Below are positions 1 through 11,159 of a stretch of DNA of 64,000 nucleotides, piece after piece. How positions within the stretch are numbered: the stretch's first letter is position 1; every line of letters starts with the position of its first letter. The stretch comes from Agriotes lineatus (lineage: Eukaryota; Arthropoda; Insecta; Coleoptera; Elateridae): positions 15,440,708 through 15,504,707 of the forward strand of contig OW679202.1 in NCBI GenBank assembly GCA_940337035.1, read 5' to 3'. Both the position numbers and the translations under genes were made by a program. The notes under the pieces were generated by a model. The model was not told the DNA's origin. It ran no database searches and worked only from the letters and a program-made list of their open reading frames with translations.

Positions 1-1539
1 AATATTCGCACTTTTGCGGTAATAATAATTGAGCCAAATATTGATTTGACACGCTCAGTTTGAGTTACTAAAATCTTAGTAAGAACTGACATATAAGTTT
101 GCGGCATCATGCCTTTGTCGATAAAAAACAGCTGGTAATGGCATGTACTTACAGTTTAATGAATTATGAAGTCCAGCGATCGGCAGGGGAGTCCTGTTTG
201 TTGTATTTTTCTATAAAGACTTAAGGCCAACTGACTGCATGATTCTCAGAATCCCAAGGTCGACGCTCGAAAAAACAACTACCATCAAAAGGAAGGAAAT
301 TCCTGGCTACGTACAGGCGCGAATTCGGGAAACTGGTTAGCTCAAGGAAGAACTAAAACGTTAGCTCCGGAATGCTGAATTTAAGCCTTTGTGAGAGCCC
401 AAATAGCTGCTTGATTTGTGAGCCAATACTAGCGGTTTCTAGCCCAAACTAAATGGCCTAAATATTGGAAAATTAGAAAATGAAATTATGCTCTCAAAAG
501 CATTCTTACCAATGATGTTCACGGCACAATTTAGGAGACGCATCGCAGCGATTTCAATGAGTGGAAGCGCAGAGCAATCCAGCCTAAATAACAAAAATTA
601 TTACTCAAAGAATAAAATTAGAAGAAATTCTCTTACCAATGCTGGAAGTGCGCCCGCGAACAATGCTACAAGCGGCTTCGCTTGCTTGGAAAACAAAAAT
701 GCCTCTCGAAAAATCAATACTATACCAGCTATTGCACTGATTTCACAGCCAATCGCACCGCACACACGCCTGCTGCGATTAGTTTGAATCCTCTTGCTAC
801 AAAATATAGCTACAAAGTAGTCCGAAAATCGGTGTTAAATGCATTAACACACTTTTGAAATAAAATTGAAACGGGCGTTACACCAGTGCTGTTCAAAAGC
901 GAAGGTCTTTGATTTTCTCTAGGACCTGCTGGGTACATGAATATTTAATCAGCAACTCTGGACAGTGTATTTTATTACTCCCTAATTTGTAGACAAAAAT
1001 TATATGAAAATGTTTTAGTCTCTTCTGTAATTGCTAATGTTTAGAAAATTACATAACATGTAGTTGACTGAATCAGATGGTTATACTCCAAGTGGAATCT
1101 AACTAAGGAAAAATATAAAATTTTTACAATCAACGTTTTTATAATCTTAGTATTGTCTATAAAAGATGCATAAAATGTAAATGTGTAGTAACATCTATCT
1201 TTCAAGAAGTCGCTCACAGTATACATTCCGGCATCCTGCATTATAGACCCATTTGAAACTTGAACTAATCAGTGGACTGCTGTAAAAAAGTCATCAAATA
1301 TTCTATGTGGTGAAGTCCCTCAGGTGTAGATATAATTCTGGACTAATGTTGTCTTTGTCAAAGATATGTTCTTTAGTCCAGTATTCTTAAATATCTTTTC
1401 CTTGTGGCAAATGTAATTTTGCCAGTTTTTTTTTGTTACATGGGTTACAGGTACATGCTGCAAGACCTCAATTTCATCATTGTCATAACCATCTCTTTCC
1501 ATGTGTTAGCCGTAATATCTGTAAGAAGTAAATATATAG
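1..1539. other. No recognisable gene (left flank)
   Basis: I see no coding region I can support. Short open frames exist on both strands (for example 488-787 plus, 1320-1502 minus), but none shows a motif or family resemblance and base composition does not change across them. The stretch ends where the CR1-like retrotransposon begins. It may be host intergenic DNA or decayed repeats. Confidence 0.4.
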
Positions 1540-1614
1540 ATTCGCACATGAGCTGCGCTGCAGTGTAGACGTGTTTTCTTGTGGTGCCGCTTAGTACATT
1601 TATAACAATAAAAG

Positions 1615-2204
1615 ATGCCATTTACAAGGGACCAGCTTGAAGTGATAAGAATTTCTTAAGTGCAATTGCTGGGGCTGTATCAGACACAGTGATAGAAAAA
1701 TTAAATGAGAAATTCAAGGTCCAAGGTGACAAAATTGATTTATTGAAGAAGGAAATTAATGTGCTCAAATCTGAAAACGACATGCTGAAAAAATCTTGTA
1801 TTAATTTAGAACAGTATACACGTAGAAATTCTGTGCTCGTTTTCGGACTCAAAGAAGAAACTAACAAAAATTGTGAGGAATTGGTTAAAGAACTGTTTAA
1901 AACAAAGCTCAATGTTGACATTAACGATTGCTACTTTAATCGCGTACATCATGTGGGAGTACCTAACGCTGCAAAAAACGAGCAATTATAGTGAGTTTCA
2001 CTAGTTATAATGTTTTCAAAAAAGAAACTGCTAAGAAATACTGGGATAATAATCAGAGAAGATATTTCAAAGGAGCGTTTGGAACTATTGATTGAAACAC
2101 AAAAACGAGTTGAACGAGATAAAGCCTGGACACGAGTGTTCCTTAGTGTAAATACTGTCATAAAACCTATAAGTTCAATTGGCGATTTACACAATCTTGA
2201 ATAG
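1615..2204 (+). pseudogene. ORF1 protein of CR1-like copy A (coiled coil + RRM-like)
   Basis: Probable ORF1 of the surrounding retrotransposon. An ATG at 1,615 runs only 14 codons to a stop. The main open stretch (1,689-1,991) encodes a Lys/Glu-rich coiled coil followed by the motif EQYTRRNSVLVFGLKEE, typical of the RNA-binding domain start in L1/CR1-type ORF1 proteins. A stop at 1,989 and a frame change separate it from 2,010-2,204, which reads on as the C-terminal domain. ORF1 proteins bind element RNA and act as chaperones during target-primed reverse transcription. This copy is broken by at least two stops or frameshifts. Confidence 0.65.
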
Positions 2205-2840
2205 CACACTGTTGCGGCTTTATCTTTATGCCCACATTTTAGTTTAATTTCCTCGAAACTCTATTTTCTGTTTTGAAAGTGTGAATAATTTCATATGTTA
2301 TGCAGATAAATTGATTACTTTTTTGTTTGTGAAGGGCGTAATGCTGCATACTTCTATTTTGTTTGTCAAAACTTGGCATTTAATATACGTATACGATTAC
2401 CCAGTGCCTTCTATCAGAGTGCAGCAAATATTTGCCGCTTTTTGACTTTGGCATGTAGTATTTACATTTGGCGATAAAATTTTCGTTGGACCTGCATTTA
2501 TTTTTCTACCTGTCTTTTAAAATAAAAATAGTATTTTATTTGGCCCGGTTACGCATATTAATGAATTAAATGTTAAATATTTGGCTTGAAAAAATCTTCA
2601 AATAGTTTATATCTGGTCTATTGTTTTTGTTTTTTGTAAATAATAATTAATAATATTGTTCAACTTTTTATTCTGTTAGATAGATAATTATTTGGTTTTG
2701 TAAAAAAGCAAAATTTTAGTAAATTTCTTGTTTTTGTTTGTAATGTGGCATTATTTTATTTTATTTCATTAATTAATTTTGTATATTTGGGAATGGCACC
2801 ACAATGAAGATACTAATGTAGTCAGCTGCAGTAGCTGCTA

Positions 2841-3899
2841 ATGTTAAATACTTTAAAATGCGCCCACCAAAACGTACGTTCTATCTTAAATAATTTCGAT
2901 AACTTTAAGAAGCAGGTGTTGTCTTGCCAATACGATTTGGTTGCTTGTACCGAAACTTGGTTGACTGCAGATATTTCGACGGTTATAACGTTGTACGTAG
3001 AGATAGAGTGACACGTGGAGGCGGTGTTGCTTTTTATATTAAGTCACCCTTTTCTTTTTCCATTTTAGAGAGTAGTTCTGATATTGAACAACTTTGGATA
3101 CAAATGACATTTCAGAAATGTAAATATGCATTTGGAGTTGTGTACAACCCGCACAGAAGGTTTTATATGGAATTTGTAACCACTTTGGAAACTACATTAT
3201 CAATGATGTTATCGGCGAATAAAGAAACATTTTTCTTTGGTGACATCAATATCGACATGACAGATACGGAAAGCTGTTCTACTTTGCATATGGTTGATTT
3301 TCTCGAGAGCCTTGGTTTAACAGGTAATTAGCGAACCTACCCGTATTACACAATCATCGTTTTCTCTAATTGACATAATAATCGTTTCAAACAGGAAGCT
3401 TGTTGCCAACATTGGCTTCTTAAGGTATGCACGAAATATCTGATCACCACTTAATATATTGTTCAATAAATGTGCCTCATGTAGTTCCTGTATCAGTTAT
3501 ACAAGCATATAGAGATTTTAAAAATTTCGATTATTCTCAATTCGACTCCGATTTACGCTCAATACCGTGGAATAACGTTTATAGCATTAATAATATAGAT
3601 GGTAAAGTTAAGTTTTGTGTTGACAACCTAAATACCCTTCTTAGTATCCATGCACCAATTATTTCTTTCAGAGTTACCAAACCTCACGCTCCTTGGTTAA
3701 CAAATAATATTAAAAATATGATAAGTACACTTGAAAAGGCTCTCAGTCAATTCAAAGAAAGTAAGAACCCAGAACACTGGAAATATTACAAACAACTTAG
3801 AAATCATATGAATAGCGCAATAAAACGGGAAAAGAAAGCATATTATAATTGCAAATTTAGAGCAGATTCTGCTTTACTCTGGAGTGACATTAAAAATAT
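2841..3899 (+). pseudogene. ORF2 5' part of copy A: APE-type endonuclease
   Basis: The ATG at 2,841 opens an endonuclease/reverse transcriptase polyprotein. The first frame shows HQNVRSIL and ACTETWL, the N-terminal landmarks of apurinic-type endonucleases. After a frameshift near 2,975 the second frame carries FFFGDINIDM (the GD.N motif) to a stop at 3,331. A third frame gives the PTRITQ and LIDIIIVS segments, and the fourth, 3,427 onward, has EISDHHLIYC (the SDH catalytic motif). The frame continues to 3,899, where the gypsy LTR is inserted, and resumes at 11,160. At least three frameshifts make it nonfunctional. Confidence 0.75.
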
Positions 3900-4317
3900 T
3901 GTTACGTTTTTACGTTCGGGCTATTTACACAATTATACGACGCTTCTTGTATTAAACATTTATTTACCACGATTAATTACGATTATTTACAAACACAAGA
4001 ATTATCAAGGCAGAACACAAATTACTTAAACTAATGAACTATTTCTAACAACGATACATTTATTTATTTATATTGCACTTAACAGTAATGATTTATATGG
4101 TTATATTTGTTTGTTATTTATTTCACTAGAGTTATATACACACGGTTCATTTATATTACGCGCTTCGAGTTTGATGAGAACTGCCCGCTATTCCCGCTCG
4201 CGAGTATTTATATTGTGGGATAAGGTTCCAAAAACGCCGCGATCCTTACTCGAAGCTCCCGACAAAGACATGACGCATCGCCGTATTATTCACCAAGGCC
4301 GCTGACGTCACGCGTCT
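3900..4317 (-). repeat. Left (3') LTR of gypsy element, truncated
   Basis: About 418 bp nearly identical to 10,618-11,036 of the right LTR. Similarity stops abruptly after GCGTCTG at 4,317, so the remaining roughly 120 bp of LTR (its 5' end in element orientation) and any polypurine tract have been deleted, and pol-derived sequence abuts directly. Confidence 0.8.
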
Positions 4318-4319
4318 GT

Positions 4320-5700
4320 CCCAGAACGACTTGGCTCGGGTGCCCGTCCTCTCGCTCTTGTGGGGGTACGATGGCGGTATTTGCAGGCGATGCCCTTCTT
4401 GCACATGCACTGGCTGAAGAAGTAGCAGTCCACCGTGGGCTCAATGCTTCGCATCACCAGAACATCAGCGACAGTACCGGCCTCTCGATTGGGAAGGGCG
4501 TACGTTTCGGGCCACTTGGTCAAGTAGCCCCTGCACACCAGGATGTATTTATTTCCCGCTTCGGTTTCGGGGCAGGGTCCGGCGATGTGAATGGCTATCC
4601 CCTCGAACGGACCACCGACGTTGTACTGCCACATCGGAGCTCTACGTCTTCCAACCGGTCCGTTTCCTGTAGCGCAGGCTTCGCACCTCCGGCACCACTT
4701 TCGGAAGTCATCTTTGCAGCTCGCCCAGTAGAACCTGTCTTGGACCTTCTGTAACGTCTTCTTCAATCCAAAGTGTTCCCGAGAGGAGCCAGTTTGCAGG
4801 TGGCGCAGAACCTCGGCCACTCTACTCCTTGGAACCATCAATTGCGATTTCGTTGTCCTACCGTCCTCATCTTCCAAGATTCTGGTCAGGATGTTGTTGT
4901 CCAACTGCAAGGAGTCCCATTGCGCCCAATAGGTCTTCACCGTTTGGTTGGTGGCGGAGACCTCCTGCCAGGTAGGTCGACGGCCATCTCGCTTCCAGGC
5001 TATAACCGTGCCTAAGTCGGGGTCGTTCTCCTGGCTGTTCTGTAACTCGTCTAGCTCCCACGAGTCGTCGACTACAGTGGTACCTACGATCAATGGGTAC
5101 CGCACGACTCTCCAGTTTCGAACAGTGGCCGCAGTCCGCAGGGCAGGGCCTCCTGGATAACGCATCGGCGTTGCGGTCGGCTGCTCCAGGTCGATGATTT
5201 ATTTCAAAGTCGTACTCTTGTAGGCGCTCGATCCACCTAGCCACCTGTCCTTCGGGGTTCTTAAACTGCAGTAGCCATCTTAGAGCAGCATGGTCGGTCC
5301 TCAGCCAGACTCTTCTGCCAAACTCGAATGATTTATGTTTTACTACATCAGTACGGCCGCAGTGAAGATCCCCGCACTCGAAGATGTCTTGGTACCGGGC
5401 CACCAGATCTTCGATCTTCTTCCGTTCTTGTTTGGCTCATGCCCCTTCCCAGGATCGTGTTTCTCCTGACGGTTGCCAGTTCTCTGCTGACGTTCATCAT
5501 GCTTACTGAGACCCCAAGCCCAGTCTTTACCAACGTTTTCCCAACCAGGATACCATAAGTGAGCTCCTTGCCACCATCGGGTTCGACCACGCACACCACG
5601 TTGTCCGGAGATCGCCATCCAGGTAGCATCCACGACCCTCTCGGTTCGTCCTGCAGCAGGGCCCCCGCTACCATATGTGCAAAGTGTGCAATGCACACGG
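4320..5700 (-). pseudogene. gypsy pol remnant: RT stub, RNase H, integrase
   Basis: Reading the minus strand from 5,700 downward: a protease-to-RT linker (GILVGKTLVKTGLGVSV), the RT N-terminal stub DIFECGDLHCGRTDVVKH, then at once RNase H (WLRTDHAALRWLLQF, INHRPGAADRNADALSR). Next come an integrase zinc-binding region (HFGLKKTLQKVQDRFYWAS, CRRCEAC) and integrase core start (GNKYILVCRGYLTKWPE). The whole RT catalytic core is absent, yet the ORF reads through the junction near 5,335. In the integrase the usual first catalytic Asp is replaced (IAIHIAG) and the following Asp is lost too. The frame ends in unrelated read-through at 4,308. Confidence 0.75.
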
Positions 5701-8700
5701 GCGCCATCCTTTAGGGGCGCCAAAACCCAGGGTCCAAAAAAAATTGCACAAAAATTTGCAAAAAAACAAAAAACAAAAATTAATTTTAAAATAAAAGTTG
5801 AGAAATTAAATAGGATTAGGTATAAATACACACGAAATTTTATTAGTATATCATCCAGTTACTGCCGATTCCTATGTTGCGAGAACATGCCAGGCGGTAG
5901 TTTCTTGATTTTTCCTGTTCAGACATGAATAATGCCTGGAGCGCTATAAAAGCGATGCATCGCCAGAGGCGTTTTTAAACCGGTTAGTTCACTGGGCAGT
6001 GCAACAAGTGCATAAAAACAAGTAATCCTATTAATTTTTGCATTTAAAGTTATTTTTATTTTGTCAAGTGTTGTGTTGTATAATATTTTGTTTACTACTT
6101 TTTTTCTAAAAAATTAAGTGCTGAATACCTGCTGACTGCAATTTCAACGGTTTGATTTTTTATAAAATGGTAAGTGTTCCCTACTTTATACTATCAACAT
6201 TAACCCTTTATAGGATACTGGTTATAATTAATTTTTTTTTACCCAAATATCTTTTTATTAATTGAAATGTCATGTACGAGTTTAAAAAAGTAATTGGTTT
6301 TTTATCCATAACTCGCTTAGTTTTTATGCTATCGATCTTTTTTAAAAACCATTTTGTAGGGTTTTTTAAGGGCTATAAGATCAAATTAGTTTAATATTTT
6401 TTCTGCCTTTATTTTTGAAAGGGTTTAAGCTGAAAGGGCTCGAACAAATTGCTTTTTACTCAAATATGAAAACTTGGTGCTTATTATTGTGCTTACCTTA
6501 GAAGTTAATTCCTAATTCCCATGAGCACTAATTATTTATTTGTTTTTTCAGGATAAAAGAAAGAGACCTTCAGGTGCGAAGTTTCGCCAGCAAAAGAAAC
6601 TGAGACTACAAGAAAGGGAAAAAATGGCTGGATCTTTAAAGCACTTCTTGCAAAACAATCAAGATTCCACGGAGACTATGGATGCGACCGAATCTCAAGA
6701 TTCTAAATCCGTAATATCAGTAACCGTGAGTGGACCATCTGAAATTTCAACAGAGGCGACCACGGTAACATCAGGTCCTGCAACAAGTGGCGGCGGTTCT
6801 AGCAGCAAAACAGCTTCTACTGATGCAGAGCCCGATGAAGCGATGACACCATCCTCGTCTACAGCACTTGAACAATCCACTTCAGGTAATTCAGCTTGTG
6901 TAAGAAGTTCGGTAATGTCAGCTACCGAAATACCTGCTGCAAGTGACACTTTCGATGAAGGCTTTAATGAGGCTAGTGTCGATATAATTCCGTCCGACCC
7001 CGGTTTGTGGCCCGACAGAATCACCAATGAGATAGCTAGAATATTGGTTAAACGTGGTCCGCCCTCGATACACATCAGTTTTAGCTTTCCTAGTAATAAA
7101 GATAAGAGAAAGTTTTCGTGCAAATACTTTGTAACAAGTCTAGCAAATTGAGAAAAAGTCGAAAGGACTTGGCTTATTTACTCTATTTCTAAAGATTCTG
7201 TATTTTGTTTTTGTTGTAAGTTGTTTTGTAAAACTCCTAACACTTTTTGTGATACAAATGGAGTATCTGATTGGCAACACTTGTCTTTGCTAATGAAGAG
7301 ACACGAAACGTCAATTTTACACAACAGTTATATGAACACTTGGGTAAATTTTTAAAAAATGTTGGAGACATCTACTACTGTTAATGCTCATCACCTGCGG
7401 ATTTTAGAAACGGAACAAAATATTGGCGCGACGTGTTGGAAAGAATTATTGCGATTGTTAAGTATTTATCTACACAATGCTTGGCATTTCAAGGTTCTTC
7501 TAAATTACATTTCGAACATGATAATGGAAATTTTCTAAAAGCTGTTGAGATGATTGCCTCTTTTGATTCAGTGATGAGAGAGCACGTTAGCCGAGTGTGT
7601 AACTCCCAAAAAAATCTGTTAAAATGACTCATTATTTAGCCGTGCAAATACAGAATGAAATAATTGAATTATTGTCGTCTAAAGTAAGAAATAATAATTT
7701 AGAAATGGTTCGTAGTTCAAAATATTTTTCAATAATATTAGATTCTACACCAGACACTACTCATACTGAGCAAATTAGATTTGTTCTGAGGTATGTTGTC
7801 CTTAACACCACTTCAAATAAGGTTGAAGTTAAGGAAAGTTTTATTGCGTTTAATCCAATACTGTACTCTACAGGGGAAGGGATATATACATTTGTGACAG
7901 AAATTTTGAAAAAATTAAATTTAGATATAAAAAATATTAGGGGAGAAGGTTATGATAATGGGGCAAACATGAAGGGAAAGCATGTTGGGCTTCAAAAATG
8001 CATTCTTGATGCGAATCCGAGAGCCCTTTTTGTACCTTGTGCGGCTCATACTTAACAGTAAATGACGCTTCTAAGGTGTCAGATGCTACAATAAATTTTT
8101 TTAATCTTGTGCAAAAGTTATATAATTTTTTTCCGTCATCCACAAAAAGGTGGGATGTTATGAGAAAAAATGTCCCCGGGTTAAGTTTAAAGCCTCTAAG
8201 TGAGACAAGATGGTCCAGCAGAATTGATGCAATAAAGCCCTTTATTTAATTAAAGTTTGCGAAAGTTTTCTAGAAGTAGCTGAAGATAATTACTTTTACA
8301 TTGATGCAAGATATAAAGCGAGTTCCCTCTTAACGTCTGTACAAAATTTTCAATTTATTTGTGGAATTATTACTGTCAGCAAACACATCCAAAATGCTAC
8401 AATTAATATTAAAATATGCCAAACCTACCTAAAAAAATTTAGTTGATCACTTCCAGCAATATAGATCTGACCAATCATTTCAAGAAATTCTTGTACAAAA
8501 GAAGTAGCACTCTCTCTCGAAATTGAAGAAGACTTTCCACCGTTACCAACGGTCAGGAGGAAATTTAAACCAAAACTGTTTGACTATGAACACCGAGATG
8601 AGACCCCTCATGATCCAAAAACCGTTTTTAAAATTAGTTTTTTTTTTAAATTATAGATCAAACTAAGCTCTCTAAAAAACCGATTTGACTTATTAAATGA

Positions 8701-9640
8701 GTATGATAATATTTTCGGATTTTTAGCGACATATTCAAATTAATTGACAGCGATCTTTTAAAACGTTGTTCTGTTCTTGAAGAACGACTGACAGATAAGG
8801 ATAATAAGGATATAGACTCCAATGATTTGTTTAATGAAATTAAAGCGTTAAAGTTGTTTTCATTACTTGATGATACTGACCCCTTAAGTATTTTATAATA
8901 TATATTTGAAAACAATTTAATCTCCACCCTTCTAAACGTAAGCATTTCACTAAGAATTCTTCTGACATTGCCTGTATCTCTAGCTTTTGGCGAGCTATCT
9001 TTTTCAAAGTTAAACATTATTAAAAATTATTTAAGATCGACAATGCTTCAAGAAAGATTGTCTGGGCTAGCAATATTAGCAATTGAACAAGAAATTTTTG
9101 ATGGTATAAATTTTAGCGATGTAATTAATGAATTTGCAACAGCAAAGTCTCGGAAAATATCACTACTACAATAGCTATTTTTTATTTTTCTATTGTACAT
9201 AGCTATCATTTTTGATTTTATAACGAAGTTACCTAGGTATTCGTTATCAGAAGTATCTGCATATTTTTTAAAATATCTAAGTATAAGTAGAAAGTAGTAC
9301 TTATATATATGTAGACATTAGGCAATATTTCTGTTATTTGTTCCTAAAAAAAATGTGATTCTTAGTTTTGGGTTATTTTCTAGTATTTATAAACAACGTG
9401 TCTGTACCCCATTAGTTAAGTAAATGCTTTAAAATGGGTGTGAACAATAATTTATTTTAATTTATTTTGTTATGATTTTATTCTGTTTGTTTCATTTTGA
9501 TATTTTAGTCTACAAATAAATATGACTTCTAAAGTTCAGTTTTTTGCTTTATTTCAAGCACCTACCTACCTACCTACCTTCAAAAAAATAAATAAAAAAA
9601 CATGATCCAAAATGCCTTTAAGGGGCGCCAAAACCTTTTT
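5700..9640 (+). mobile_element. hAT transposon (ZMYM1-like transposase family) nested in gypsy element
   Basis: A block of DNA unlike the gypsy element around it, carrying a plus-strand hAT transposase relic (6,167-9,174). Both edges hold GGGGCGCCAAAACC (left about 5,713, right about 9,617), and GGCGCC plus a GTRTGCA motif recurs at both gypsy junctions, so exact ends and the 8-bp target duplication could not be assigned. A TACC microsatellite (9,561-9,581) lies near the right end. Gypsy protease/pol sequence resumes on each side. Confidence 0.65.
6167..9174 (+). pseudogene. hAT-family transposase (TTF/ZMYM1-like), decayed
   Basis: Exon 1 appears to be only the start codon (ATG 6,167-6,169), followed by donor GTAAGT and an intron ending TTTTTTCAG at 6,551. 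Exon 2 then reads DKRKRPSGAKFR, the typical N-terminus of ZMYM1-like hAT proteins. A TGA interrupts the zinc-finger region near 7,149, after which FCFCCKLF is still readable. The DUF4371-like part (7,433-8,249) has YFSIILDSTPDTTHTEQIR and GEGYDNGANM, with a stop after PCAAHT. The C-terminal dimerisation segment ends around 9,174 (ERLSGLAILAIEQE). Many stops and frameshifts between 8,250 and 8,960 show it is dead. Confidence 0.75.
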
Positions 9641-10491
9641 TTGCATACAGGCGCCAGTAGCCCTTACGGGGGCCCTGCCCTGCAGAGTAACATCTTCCGC
9701 CCATATCACTTGTACCGCGATCTCTCCTCTTGGATGTCGGGAAAGCCTCCCCACTCACGTGCAACTCGCCGCGTGCCAGGTCCAAAGCGCATTCACACTT
9801 ATCCACAACATCCATTCCCAGGATGCACTCGTCCGCAATGTCAGCATAATCGGGCTCAACCACGCGCACCACGTTGCCCCGGAATTCGCCATCCAGGTAT
9901 GCATCCACGATGCAACTCGACGCGTCCCAGGTCCAAACCGCACTCACACTTATCCATAACATCCATTCCATTTATTTTCCCAGCAAGTTTTTGGTGTACT
10001 TTCTCTTGCCCGGCTTTCAGCTCTTCCTGTGCTTTCTGCCCGGCTTTCGGCTGTTCCCCACGCTCATTTTTAAGATCCTCTAGTCCTTTTAAGATCCTCT
10101 TTCGGCCGGTTCTCAATTCCTCCTTAAGTTCATCCTTGAGGTCTTCTTGAATGGATTTCAATTTTTCCTCAAGTTTTTCTTTAAGATCCTCTTGCGCGGC
10201 TTTCAGCTCTTCCTTAAGTACTTCCTGCGCCTTTTCTGCCTGCTTTTGGCCGGCTTTCAATCCTTCTAGCGCCTTTTCTGCCTGCTTTTGGCTGGCTTTC
10301 AATTCTTTCTTAAGATTCTCTTGTGCCTTTTCTGCCTGCTTTTGGCCGGCTTTCAATTCTTTCTTAAGATCCTCTTGTGCTTTTTCTGCCTGCTCTTGCG
10401 CCTTTTCTGCCTTCTCTTGGCCAACTTGCATTAGCTGGAAAAGTTTGGTTAATTGAGCCTCCATTTTGCCGCTCTGGGATCTTGTCACCGG
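9618..10491 (-). pseudogene. gypsy gag N-terminus and protease remnant
   Basis: The minus-strand ATG at 10,491 starts MPVTRSQSGKMEAQL. A long Lys/Glu/Gln-rich coiled coil follows, built of repeats of the type KAEKAQEDLKKELKAGQKQ with about six degenerate units. After residue 170 it joins a fragment containing GMDVMDKCECGLDL. A second, similar fragment (GMDVVDKCECALDL, about 9,785-9,830) follows 150 bp later, so the protease C-terminal region is tandemly duplicated. The gag nucleocapsid and protease active site are missing. The frame then runs into the hAT insertion. Confidence 0.65.
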
Positions 10492-10617
10492 CATCCACAA
10501 CACACACACTTAAATTTATTTATCGGTACCTGTTAATCAATTTATTTAATGTATGTCCAATAAATTTTTTATAGCCCCTGGTACAAAACGGTACAAAACC
10601 CGCACACCTGACACCAC

Positions 10618-11155
10618 TATTACGTTTTTACGTTCGGGCTATTTACAAAATTATACGACGCTTCTTGTATTAAACATTTATTTACAACGATTAATTACGA
10701 TTATTTACAAATACAAGAATTATCAAGGCAGAACACAAATTACTTAAACTAATGAACTATTTCTAACAACGATACATTTATTTATTTATATTGCACTTAA
10801 CAGTAATGATTTATATGGTTATATTTATTTGTTATTTATTTCACTAGAGTTATATACACACGGTTCATTTATACTACACGCTTCGAGTTTGATGAGAACG
10901 GCCCGCTATTCCCGCTCGCGAGTATTTATATTGCCGGATAAGGTTCCAGAAACGCCGCGATCCTTACTCGAAGCTCCCGACTAAGGCATGACCCATCGCC
11001 GTATTAGTCACCAAGGCCGCTGACGTCATGCGTCTGCAGCTAGCTCCAAGGTTGCTTTTCGAATGTGACCATCTGTCTGCACGCGTCGGGTGCATCAACC
11101 CCATATCGCTCTCGAACGCTGACTCATGCGTGGCTCGGTCTCCAAGATCGTTACA
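10618..11155 (-). repeat. Right (5') LTR of gypsy element
   Basis: 538-bp LTR ending in CA at 11,155. Its first base pair pattern reads TATTACG where the left copy has TGTTACG. The first about 418 bp match the left LTR with scattered substitutions, which implies an old insertion. The final about 120 bp have no counterpart in the truncated left LTR. Confidence 0.8.
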
Positions 11156-11159
11156 ATAT

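Larger units (their letters stand above)
3900..11155 (-). mobile_element. Ty3/gypsy LTR retrotransposon (defective), inserted into CR1 copy A
   Basis: The element begins TGTTACG at 3,900 and ends CGTTACA at 11,155. It is flanked by the 4-bp duplication ATAT (3,896-3,899 and 11,156-11,159), and removing it restores the CR1 ORF2 frame. Coding is on the minus strand: gag remnant (to 10,491), protease remnant, then RNase H and integrase remnants near the left LTR. Just inside the right LTR is TGGTGTCAG, a possible primer-binding site. The reverse transcriptase core is missing and a hAT transposon occupies the middle. At 7,256 bp it contains about 3.9 kb of foreign DNA. Confidence 0.85.

Noticed and set aside
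488..787. 99-codon plus-strand frame near the left edge
   Set aside because: No motif or family resemblance; length is within chance expectation for this composition.
4371..5160. Plus-strand frames over the gypsy integrase
   Set aside because: Opposite-strand shadows of the recognisable minus-strand RNase H/integrase.
9602..10456. Several plus-strand frames over the gypsy gag region
   Set aside because: Shadows of the minus-strand Lys/Glu coiled coil; Cys/Phe/Ser-rich without motifs.
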